Below are positions 26,801-38,800 of a DNA stretch of 64,000 bases, one piece after another. Where the stretch lies: assembly GCA_013350335.1 (NCBI GenBank), contig CM023536.1:43904314-43968313 (forward strand), given 5' to 3'. This DNA is from Chimonanthus salicifolius (Eukaryota; Streptophyta; Magnoliopsida; Laurales; Calycanthaceae). The notes beneath the pieces were generated by a model. That model was not told the origin of the DNA and made no database searches. It worked only from the letters and a program-made list of their open reading frames with translations. The position numbers were made by a program, and so were the translations under genes. Every line of letters begins with the position of its first letter. The stretch's first letter is position 1.

Positions 26801-29800
26801 ATAGGATATAAATGGGTTTGAACAAACATTTTTGTCTAACGAGCCACGTTGGGCCCTTTAAAAGCCCATTTATATAAACGGAAGGCCTCGGGCTTTTACT
26901 AAAGCCCGTCAAACCCTGTCAGGCTATTAGGCTCATTCAATTTCTTATATATCTTATAATATATATTTATAAAATAATTAAGTAACCAATACCTTACCCA
27001 CCCCACTTTGTTTAATCTCACTAGCCTAAATGGTCTAAATTACTAAGTTCTTTCTTCAAAAAACTTAAGAAAAGAAATACAAAGTAAATGGGCTTTAAAT
27101 GGACGGGCTTGGATTGTATATATTTTAATCGAATTGGCTCAAGCTTTCTCCTTTAAATGTCTGAGAAGCTTCGTACAAACTCAGGCTTTTTTAGATTTAA
27201 ATGGGCTTAGGCTTTTATGAAAAGCACAGCCCGAACTCGACTCGTGAATAGGCCTAATTTTGTTCAAGCTTCTTCAATTTTTCTATTCTGATCTCTCCTT
27301 GAGTCTATTCTCATAAGGAGAATTTCTTTTTGTTAAATCTCTTATATTTCCATAATTGAAATACTTTTCTTGTTTTCACAATAAATAAGGCTAAGGAGTG
27401 GTACCAAATATCTTTTGTGAGTGACATAACAAATTCTGCAAAAGAAATCTTGATGCCTAAAATTCTTGGATTACTCACCGCTCAAAAAAATAAAAAAAAA
27501 TTGTTGGATTACTTAAAGACATACTATGATCTAAACAAATATTTGAGAGAAGATTTAATTCTTATTAGTATTGAGGAGTATTCTTATAATTTTTATTTCT
27601 TTCAACAAAAGAAGAATAGCTAACTAATCTAGATTGTTCATCTCTCTCTCCCATTCTCTCTCTCTCCCCTCTTTCTTCTTATCCTCATCCTCGGTTTTGA
27701 TTGTAACGACCTGACCCTATCTTTCGAGATTTTTGGGGAGAATTTCGGATCTCCGTGTCGGATTATGTGTTTTGGTAGCAATGGAAAGAGTGTGGGCTCT
27801 GTGGTGGGCCCCAATTTGCCTAATTTTGAGCTCGAAGGCTCGACGGGCATCTTGGTAATTTTGGTTTATTGCTATTTATTCATGCAAAAATATTGGAAAA
27901 TCACACTTTTAGTGTTACCTTAAAATTATTTTATAAATATTGTGTTCTTCTCTTTTTTGTAAAAAGAAAAAAAGAAAAAACCAAACTCAAAAGCCCTAGC
28001 TCACTCCCCCTATTTAATCTCTCTTTCTCTCCCTTGAGAAACCCTAGCCTCCATCTTCTTCTTCTCTTGTAACCTCACCAAAACCCTAATCCCTAGTGGA
28101 GCCACCACCCCTCCCTTGGTTGCTTCCTTTATTTCGTTTCTTTGTTTCCCTCTCTCTCTTTCGCCTCTCTTCTCATTCTCCTCCCCCTTACTTGAAACCC
28201 TACCTCCCCCTCTCCCAGCTTGAGCCACCACCCCCCTCTTGTAGCAATTCCCCATCTCTCTTCTCTTCTCTCTTAGCAAAACCCTAACCCTAGATCTAAA
28301 CCCCAAGCCGCCGCCGTTCATCCTCTTTCTTGCTCTCTCCTCCTCTCATCTTTTATCTTCTTCTTCATCTCCGTTTGGTGTGCCGCCGCCCATCCCCAAT
28401 CCTTAAACCCGCCGCCACCTTCTCTCTTGGTTTCCTTCTTCTTCCTCTTCCTCTTCTCTTCTTGCAACCCTTCCCAAGCCTAGCAGCCGAGCTCAAGCCC
28501 AACAGATCCGAGTTAAGCCCATCCAACCCCCCTGGCCCAGTTCGCTCCGAGACCAAACCTTTTGGGCCCAGCTCGACCTAAATCGAGCCCAGTTTCTTGG
28601 GCCATCTGATCCAATCAGGACAAGCCTGATCCAGAAGCCCAGTCCGGCCTAGTTCTGGACCCGGCCCAGATCTTGGGCCCGGCCCATTTCAGGCCCAGCT
28701 TTGGGCTGCTTCTGGCCTATTTTGGGATCACTTCTGGAGCATTTCTAGGCCCTTTTGGATTGTTCTTAGATCGTTTCTAACTCATCTCCATCCAAATTGT
28801 GGGATCATCCCAGTTTTCTGTAGACCCGCCCCAGCTTCTCAGGCCCGGTTGCTCATGTGTCGCTTCCTTCAATCCTTCGACCTGTTTTCAACTGGATTTC
28901 AAACATACACGCCGGTGAGGGGACTTATCACAGTTTTAGCGTGCATTGCATATATCAAATATGTATCTCTGGATATAGAATGGCCCGTGCGTAATCCTCT
29001 ATTTATTTAGCTTCTTGGTAAGGGAGAACTGTTGACAAAAAGAAAAATGTGGCAAATGGTCCGCTCGGGTGTATTCCTTTCAATTATATGCATTTGTGAG
29101 AAACTTTAACTTGATAAATTGATATTAAATATGAATTTTGAAAGATATTATGATGCATTGCGTGTTTACACATAAGATGCAAATGTAACCATGTTGGACA
29201 TAGAGGTGTGTTTAAGAACCTGTTATGTGCCCCTTTGGACCGATTGATGAGGTATGCCATTGATTTTGGCTATTATTTCAGAACACATTTATACCATTAT
29301 ACTTGATCCTGACATTATGTGCATGCAGGGGAGGTAAACTGCAACGGACAGTGTGCCATTGGGTGTTGAGATTGAGGAAATGCTTATATGTGTATATGTG
29401 TGTATGTTTATGATGAGATGATGATTTTGTTGATAGGAGGACAAAACATGTTTATATTGTTAAACTTGATCCTGACATTATGTGTATGCAGGGAAGGTAA
29501 GCTGCAACGGTCAGTGTGCCGCTGGGTGTTGAGATTGAGGAATGGTTTGTATGTATATCTATGTGTATGTTTTGATGAGATGGCGATTTGCTTGTTGGGA
29601 GGACTTCCCCGTTACGCTCCGGCGGTCGAGACCCCCATAGGAGATGCTGGTTTTCCCGTTGCGTTCCGGCGGTTGAGGTGCCTGCCCTTGAGATTGGCTT
29701 CCCCATTATGCTCCGACAGTCGAGGCCCCATAGAGGATGCGGGTCTTCCCATTGCATTCCGGCGGTTGTGTGGTCTCCCGTTTGTATTGGTAGGGGGACC

Positions 29801-32800
29801 AGAGTTGTTGGGGAACCGTTGTGAGTTATGGAGGCGACGTCTCAGACTGGTCAGTGGGACCACTGGTTGGTAGTAGTATAATTGAGTACTCATGTACGTA
29901 GGTGTCCATTCTATTATGACGTTCGTTACATTTCATACGTGATATATGTTTATGTTGTCGACAGGTGATATGCTTTATCTCTTCATTGAGCTGGTTAGCT
30001 CCACCCTTACCTTTTGGTAGGGAGATCAGAGGTTGTTGGAGGGCCTAAGGTGGGCTATCGAGATGATGTCTAGGATTTGGTCGATGGACCATTAGTTGGT
30101 GGTGTGGTTAAATATTGTGCATATGAGCACTCTTGTGATTATGATATTCTTGCATTCGTACATGTGATGTCTATTTATGTTGCTAACTTATGATAAGCAT
30201 TATCTCTTCACTGGGCTGGTTAGCTCACCTCTTACCTTTCAGGTGCCCGATTGCGAAGAGGCCAGACGGGCCCTTGAGGAGATACGCGGAGAGGACTAGC
30301 AGCAGTTAAATGTCATGTATTATACTCATGCTTTAGTTTTGGAGAGACTCTTGTTTATATGAACTCGTTATCATATGTTTTGTTTGGACAACTGTATAAC
30401 CTTTTGAACAATCGGTAGTAGTTTGTTGTGTTTATTACTATATTGGTTTGACTTTTGTTAGATTGTTGAGCGGGAGGTAGTTACCCTGTTTAAAAAAAAA
30501 AAAAAATGCTCGATATCTTATTTTTCGATAATGTTTTTGAGTTGTTTCAGAGGTAACGCGCCCGTAGCGGGACGGGGCTTTATATTGATCCTATCTATTC
30601 AATACCAGAGAAAGACTGAGATTATTTGACATAGAGGGAAATCAAAGCTTTGGAGATATTACTAACTCAATTAGGCATATGATCAAAACTCATAAAGGGA
30701 AGGAGAATCATATTTCTTATATCCCCAAATGAGGCGGAACTCCTTAGCATTAGGGGAGCTTTGACCATCTGGAAAGTCCAAGGACATGGGAGACTCGGCA
30801 AACGCAATTAAATGGGCCAAAGGGCTAAGCGACCTCCCCGGAGGATGATTACCATAGCAAAGGAGATTAGGGCCTTAGCTTCGGGATTGGATGTCTCCTT
30901 TGTTAAAGTTTGCCAAACAACAAATGGCGTGTCAGACTTCTTTGCAAAAAATGGAATCAATAACATGGTCTCGAGGGTGTTCTTTATTTGAGGATGGGGA
31001 ATTTTGAATTGTTTTTTATGTAGTGCTTCATGCATAGTATGTTTTCTTTTGGTCTATCTCTTCTAGACCTTTTTGATGTTTTTTAGTCAGCTTTGTTTTT
31101 TCTTGTACTTCTTCTCTTTATCAATGAAATTTATATTCTTACCTTTCAAAAAAAATATTTCTTATATCCCCATGATCTATGATGATTTTCTTTTAATTTT
31201 TCTTTGAATTTGTTTGACATCTAATAGACACAAAAAAGATTGATCAAAATGGAGTTTGTCCTTTGGGATTAAATAAGTGATTTCTAGAATTCTTTACTGT
31301 GGTTGTTTCCATCAACATCATCATCATTGCCATTACTAAAGTCTTTTTTCCCATTTGAGCTGCCCTTTTAAGTTACTGATCCAATCTAGGGTATCTCCCA
31401 AAACTACAACCACAAGAGAAAATCATTTGATCCACAAGAAAAGACCCAAAGAATCTCTTACCCAAATCCTTTGATCCTCATTTTATACCAAAATATGCAC
31501 ATCACTAAGGAGACTTTTCAAACCTTCATAATCCGAAAGTTCAAAGACCAAGAACCTTTTTTTCTGAAGCCAACTGACCATTCTATCCTCCCCTCTCTGG
31601 CCTTGTAGTATTCATTTATCATGGAAATTTTGTTCACCACCACCTTGAATAACCCCAGGAATACGTCTTTTAAAGCTTTTTCCCCTAACCACTTATCACT
31701 CCAAAATAAAACTCTATTTCCTATACCGACTAAAAACCAAGTACCCCTCCCTAAAATCTGTAATGACCTGAACTGGTCTGGGTCATTTAATTGAGGAAAC
31801 TTAATAGAGCTCAGAAAGTTACACGAATTAATATATCGATAATTTTTATTTTATTGATGTGTACTATAAATTGAATTTTAAATTAAAAATTAATTAGAAT
31901 TAAATTACCGTAGAGATTCATGTTGGTGCGAAAGTAATTGATGTGATTTAATTAGATCTTCAATTTCAAGATTTTACTTGTTTATTTGTTTGATTGTTAA
32001 ATTCTATAATTTAAAACATAGAATTGATGTCGGAATTAATTAGAGATTTAGCAAATTGTGTGTTATCGATGATTTTAATTGTTATGTCCGATTAATTGAA
32101 TTTCTAAATTAATTGGAGAATTGATTAGATTCCCTGGGAAAACACAAATTACTTAGTCTAATCTGCTCGATTATCGTGATTTTTAAAATATAATAATTAG
32201 TCAACAAATTGTTAGGGGATGTTATTGCATTCACACATGTGAGGGAGTGGTGTTCAGCTAATCAGATCCTAAAGGACCTGGTGATGATAGTCCTTCAAGA
32301 TAAAAGGTAGAAGGTGTTAATACCCCGGCTTGCTGAGTCCCTAAGTTTGTCAATTCCATGATTTGGGAAGAAGCACTTGCTAGAAGCTTGAGACTCAAGT
32401 TGGTCAAGATTGAAGATCATGCTCCACCGGATTGAAGCTCATCGTTATGGCAATCACAAAACAGGTATTTGGCCATAGATGACTTTAGGTGGTATCCACA
32501 CCTTAGGAGGACCGTTCCTAGGCTTTGTTGAACAAATGATAAAATCATAAAAAGTCTAGAGAGGAAGCTTGACAATGAATTGGAATCGAAATTGGAAATA
32601 TAAATTAAGTTCACTGTCAGCTTGACCAGTCGTTCTCACCAACCCCTCGGTGGAGACAGGATGGACCTACCGTGGTCAAAGGCTAGTAGGCCAGATTGAT
32701 ATAGGTTCTGGATCATAGAACTATCATTCTGGGTATACCTCTGATCGAGAGTCTCGTATGCACCCACCTCTTGGTGATGAACTTAATGACCCCTCGTGGT

Positions 32801-35800
32801 CCACGACTCGTCGATGATAATTTATGGGTTCTGGAACTTAGGACTCAAATGGACTCTTGAGAAAACAGACATCTCGGTAATTTAAGACCGATCGAGATTA
32901 CCAGGACTGACCCCTCGGTAAAGGGTGACAGGTCGTTCTGGGCAGGACAAGTTTCTGGACATGAAACTCTGTCTGCATGGTGTTGCCCCAGAACGTGACC
33001 CTCGTATGGACTGACCTCTAGGTGCCATGACTGTCGACCCATCGGTGACACAGACTTGTCAATCGGGATTTAATAATGTCGTTGGGAGTGCATTTAATGT
33101 GCAACAGTCGGGTGGTTGAACGGTAATAAATATGAACATAGACCCATCGGTGCCCCCCGACCTGTCGGTACTGGACAATTTGAAAAACTGTGTTGACTTC
33201 TCTATAAATATGAGTGTTGTGTGATCGTGTAATCATCTTCCTTGAACTGAGAAGAGTCACACACTTTAAGGAACGATCAACTCTCTTGTGCCTACACCTG
33301 AGAATCATATACAACCAATCTATTGATTGAGTTAGTGAAAGAGAGAAAGAGAGGAGGAAAGAAAAGATACAGACTAGGAAAGATTTGGTAGAACCAGTTT
33401 CCTAGTCACCCTGAAATTGTGATTGCTTGACGACGGCTACAAGGAGGAGCGTCGGGATAAACTCAGGCACACATTGGGTAGATCTTTGAGAAGCACACAT
33501 CTTTGAGAAAGAGTTTCAAGGCAAGTGTTTCTTGGTTTTAATTTTGTTTTAAAACATTTATCCTGTGAAAGTGGATTAAGAAGGCTTGGCTTCGGAACCA
33601 CTATAAAAAATCTAGAGCGTCGTCTCTGGCACATGTGGTGGGTGGAACTCCCAGCCAAATAAATAGGTGGAATTCCTATTTTACATGTGGTGGGTGAAAT
33701 TTCCAACCGATTAAGTGAGGTGGAATTCCTCCTCTAATTGTGAGGGTGTAAGTCCCCACTTAGTGAATTTGGGGATAGCTCAAGGTTGAACTAGTCCTAA
33801 CAGTGAATGTAGGATGGCTAACCGAACCACTCTATTTCGTGTGTCCTTTTGTTTGTGGTGTTAGAGCTAATTTCTTGTGTTGATTGCATAATGACATTTG
33901 CTAACACACACAAACTTAATTGAAGTATCCGTTGCACTCTAATTAATCAATCAAGGAATTTTAAAAGGACAACAAATTGGGATTGACCTATTAACACATC
34001 CTCCCCCCCCCCCCCCCTCTCGGGTCAATCGTGTTCTAGCACCAAGGGAGAACTTTCAGAAGGTATTGTTGCTATTAAGTTTATTTTGTTCATTCCTTCC
34101 TAATCAGATTTAGACTTGGGTTCAGTTAAATTTAATTGGATACTAGAAGCTAATTAGGAAAACTCTCTCTACTTATTTTCAACTAGCGCTTGTCTTGGAG
34201 TAGTGTGCTAGACCCGCCCAAAGCACTACCAACTCACTGTTATCGATCGTGGATTTGTAAAACTTCAACTTCGAGGTAGGGTGACTGAACCATATTATAT
34301 TTATGAATTTTACATGGATATTTTATTTAGGGTAAACATGTTGATTTTTGTTATGATTTGCTGAATAGTGGCATTTGTGATTAAATGATATATTGCCATT
34401 CGTGTGATTTGTGCAATGAACTGTGACTGGGAACTTTAGATATATTATAGATTATACCTATGTTAATGTGTTATATTAATGGGTTATTGCTAGAAGTTGT
34501 GACTATTTTATTATGGTATTACGTGTCGTAACTTGTGATATTGTTGAAGGAGTATGGAGATGTATATTAATAAATCATGCTAAATGATGAAAATAAATTT
34601 GCATTATTTAGATACTGTATATAATATTATTATGAGGGATTTGATGATTCTATTGGAAACTCTTGTTAGGCTTAATATATTGGACTCGGTGTGTATTTGG
34701 ATTGGTGTTATTTAATATGAGATATGCTATTAGTTACATGTATACATTGCTTATTATGGATCATGCATGATGTTATGTTGGGAATGCATGGAATATATTG
34801 GTTATGTGATGGGAATATGGTATTAGAAATATGAAACGTTGGCATGGCATATGTGTGCGGATATGCATAAGAGTGGTGTACCTGTAGCCCTTAAATCAAG
34901 TAACAGTTCTAGGGTGGGTGACCTGGTGACAAGAGTGGTGAGCCTGTAGCCCTTAAATCAGGTAATAGTCCCAGGGTGGGTGACCTGGTGACAAGAGTGG
35001 TGAGCTTGTAGCCCTTAAATCAGGTAACAGTCCTAGGGTGGGTGACGTGGTGACTGGGCGTGCTTGGGTGATATGTGTGTGGTGTGAGTTGCATGACATT
35101 AGCATGAGCATGGTGCATTGCATTCATCATTTATTAGATAAACTTGCTATGTAAGTGCCGATTCACGTGGGTTGTGTGGTACTCTTTCTTGAGATTGTTT
35201 GGATGCTCGTGGGTTTTAGGTAGCGAAGTGGAGGATTTATTCGTGGCTTAGATGTGTGTGTGTGTGGGGTTGGGGGGGAACCTTTACAGGTAGATATAAA
35301 CTGGCTTGGAAAATGGTTCCGTTCACTGTCTCGTGGTCAATTTGGAAATAACGCAATGGGAGGGTTTTTGAGGGAAAGAGGGGTGCTCCTAGAGATATAT
35401 TTGAGAGGGCGAAATGCCAGGTGATAGGTTAGTTGCCTGTGTAAGGTGTTTTAAGGTCTAGCATCGGAGGATTTCTACGTGTCTTGGGAAGGTTGTTTGA
35501 AAGGGGTTGGTAGAGGTCGAAGAGTTTGGTAGAGTGGGTAGTGCCTCCCATAGGTTCTTGTAAATTCAACTGTAGATGGGGTAACAAGGGGTAAGCCCGG
35601 TCCGGCAGGTATAGGTGGTGTGTTACACGATGGTAGAGGTAGGATGTTAGTTGTTTTTTCTGAACCAGTAGGGATAATGGAGTCAAACGAGGCAGAACTG
35701 AGAGCAATCAGGAGAGCACTTCAGGTTTGGTCCAGGTTTAGGAGTGGTAACCTCATTATCGAAGGTGACTCGACTAATTCCATCTTCTGAGCTAATAATA

Positions 35801-38800
35801 GGAAATTCCCCTTGTGGAGGTTGGTAATATTGTTAGGGACATTTGGAGGCTGTGCAGGATGGGAGGCATCACTTTCACTTATATACCCCGTTCAGCTGAC
35901 AGTGTAGCAGACTTCTTGGCTAAAGTTGATGTTCATAAGCGAAGACCAGCTTTGGAAATCTTTTCTTCTAACCAGCCTTGTGAATTAGGGGAGCTGAGGT
36001 CCTCTTAGGGGAGGATGCTTGTTTTGTTGTATTTTTCATTTTGTTCATGTTTTGTTGGTGTCTTGATCCAAGTATATCTCTCTTATACCTAGATCCTTCT
36101 TTATAATCTCTTCTCATTTTAATGGAATTAGTTGTTAATGTTACAAAAAAAAAAATGTGGGGCGATAATATGTTTTTTTATACAAAGGTATATTGTGAAG
36201 CTTTATGTTATGCCAATGTGTATTGCTTGTGTTGGGAATGTCATGCGATGCAAGCTATTAGGCGTTTATATTATGAGACTAATAGGGTTATATTTTATTC
36301 CACATTTGTTTATATTGTACGTGGGTTTTGTTGTTCGCCTACTGGGCCAGGTTGGCTCATGTTCTTTACTTTTCAGGTTCACAGTTGAGGTCGTGGAGGA
36401 GCTGGACAATTGCCATCTTATTTTGAAATAGTAGGTTTATTTGGAATAACCGATGTAATTATTGGAGTTCATCTTTGGATATTTGGTTATAAATGAATTA
36501 CTAATTTGGAAGACTTGGTTGATGGTGGCACTGAGATAGTTGAATGGTTAGCTGCAGTGGAAGTCGTGGCACAGGATTGCAACTTGTCTCTTTCACGGTC
36601 ATATTATTGTTATGAGTGAATTGATGAGATGTTGAATTAAAAAAAATCACGTGCCGTTGAATCGGGGCATGACAAAATCTCCCCAATCATACCCACACCT
36701 GTAACGACCCGTCCCGCTAGCACAAATATTGTCCGCTTTGGGCCAACGCACACGGGCCCTCATGGCTTTGCATTGGCGAGCCAACCCAATATTCCTCCCA
36801 AAAGGCCTTGTGCTAGAAGGAGGAAGGCTACCACTTATATATCAGGGAATTCCCAATGCAACTAGCAATGTGGCGCAAGTTCGCCCAACCTGGCCACTTT
36901 TTCTCTCCCATCAATGCCTACACAAACACAGGGTATTACAATCCACCCCACTTAAGACCAGAGTCGTCCCCGGTTCTGTCCATAAACACGCCCACACTTA
37001 TAGGCAAAGAGTTGAACCGTGCTCTGATACCATTTGTAACGACCTGTCCCGCTAGCACAATATTGTCCGCTTTGGGCCCACGCACACGGGCCCTCACGGC
37101 TTTGCATTGGCGAGCCAACCCAATATTGCTCCCAAAAGGCCTTGTGCTAGAAGGAGGAAGCTACCACTTATATACCAGGGAATTCCCAATGCAACTAGCA
37201 ATGTGGGGCAAGTTCACCCAACCTGGCTACTTTTTCTCTCGCATCAATGCCTACACAAACACAGGGTATTACAATCCACCCCACTTAAGACCAGAGTCGT
37301 CCCCGGTTCTGTCCATAAACACGCCCACACTTATAGGCAAAGAGTTGAACCGTGCTCTGATACCATTTGTAACGACCCGTCCTGTTAGCACAATATTGTC
37401 AGCTTTGGGCCCACGCATATGGGCCCTCACGGCTTTGCATTGGGAAGCCAATCCAATATTGCTCCCAAAAGGCTTTGTGCTAGAAGGAGGAAGGTTACCA
37501 CTTATATACCAGGGAATTCCCAATGCAACTAGCAACGTGGGGCAAGTTCGCCCAGCCTAGCTGCTTTTTCTCTCCCATCAATGCCTACACAAACACAGGG
37601 TATTACAATCCACCCCACTTAAGACCAGAGTCGTCCCCGGTTCTGTCCATAAACACGCCCACACTTATAGGCAAAGAGTTGAACCGTGCTCTGATACCAT
37701 TTGTAACGACCCGTCCCGCTAGCACAATATTGTCCGCTTTGGGTCCACGCACACGGGCCCTCACGGCTTTGCATTGGCGAGCCAACCCAATGTTGCTCCC
37801 AAAAGGCCTTGTGCTAGAAAGAGGAAGGCTACCACTTATATACCACGGAATTCCCAACGCAACTAGCAATGGGGACAAGTAGCGCCCAACCTGGCTACTT
37901 TTTCTCTCCCATCAATGCCTACACAAACATGGGGTATTACAACACCGTTGTTCAATCTCCAGAACAAAAGTACCACCGAGCATGAACAACTTTGGCTGCA
38001 GAAATTTCTACTCGAGCTTGGTTTTTCAAATTCTTGTCATATGATAATGTTGTGCGACAATCAAGCTACCATCCATGTTGCATCCAATACAATGTTTCAT
38101 GAGAGAACAAACATATTAATTGTCATTTCATACAAGATCATGTGGCTTTAAATAACATTGCGATGCCATATGTCGTCTAAAGATCAACTTGCCAATATAC
38201 TCACCAAAGAAGTTTGACACCCCCAACTTCAAGAATCGATTTAGAAGATATGCTTGATTGACATCTATGCTCCAACTTGAGGGGGAGCATTAAAGGACTA
38301 TGCTATTTGATAGTCTTTAGAACCATGTAATATAATTAACTAGTGCAAATACAATTTTGTAGTCCTTATAACGACCAGAGTTGACATTCCGTTTTTGGTT
38401 TCACTTGTAGAAACCATGTAAATCTTTCCTCTTTATTTTTTGAAAATGGACAAATATATCAATAACAAAATTTAGTTACAAGGAATAGGGGGGAGTGTAC
38501 AAGAGGTGTGTACAACCTCACCCACAGAAGAAGAAGACAAAAAATAAAACTACACAAAGGTTACAAAGTATGCCCTAGTCTTGGGTGAAAGTAAGGGGAA
38601 AAGCTCAACCCAAACTCGTATGAACTCCTCCTCCCAAGAGACTGTAGGCGTAGCAAACACAAAACTACCAATGATACAGTACAATGACTCCCACCACCCT
38701 AGATGCATAACCCTCACACCCGAACAACATCCTGAGAATACTCAATAAGGAACATCTCCACTGCTGGACGAGTCTTTTCCTGATCTTTGCTGGAAATTCG

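Larger units (their letters stand above)
31759..36674 (+). mobile_element. Solo LTR (4.9 kb with insertions, Tekay/Del-like)
   Basis: A perfect 5-bp duplication AAATC (31754-31758, 36675-36679) flanks TGTAATGACCTGAAC at the left and CGGGGCATGACA at the right. Inside are a probable further insertion (about 32216-34047), a 62-bp tandem repeat and a LINE tail (about 35270-36150). The conserved GGCTCA..CTTTTCAGGT block near 36355 also occurs in the 27702-30584 LTR. No gag-pol. Confidence 0.75.

Noticed and set aside
27860..28600. Pro/Leu/Ser-rich open frames around 28000-28580 as a small protein gene
   Set aside because: They come from the CT-rich leader of a solo LTR; no conserved motif and frames on both strands.
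36729..37882. Long repeated open frames in the TRIM array as a repeat protein
   Set aside because: The frames run through LTR, PBS and PPT sequence, which is non-coding in TRIMs; the repetition is that of the LTRs.
36700..37941. CRISPR-like array from regularly spaced repeats
   Set aside because: Plant nuclear context, repeats of about 240 bp, spacers identical to each other and carrying PBS and PPT.
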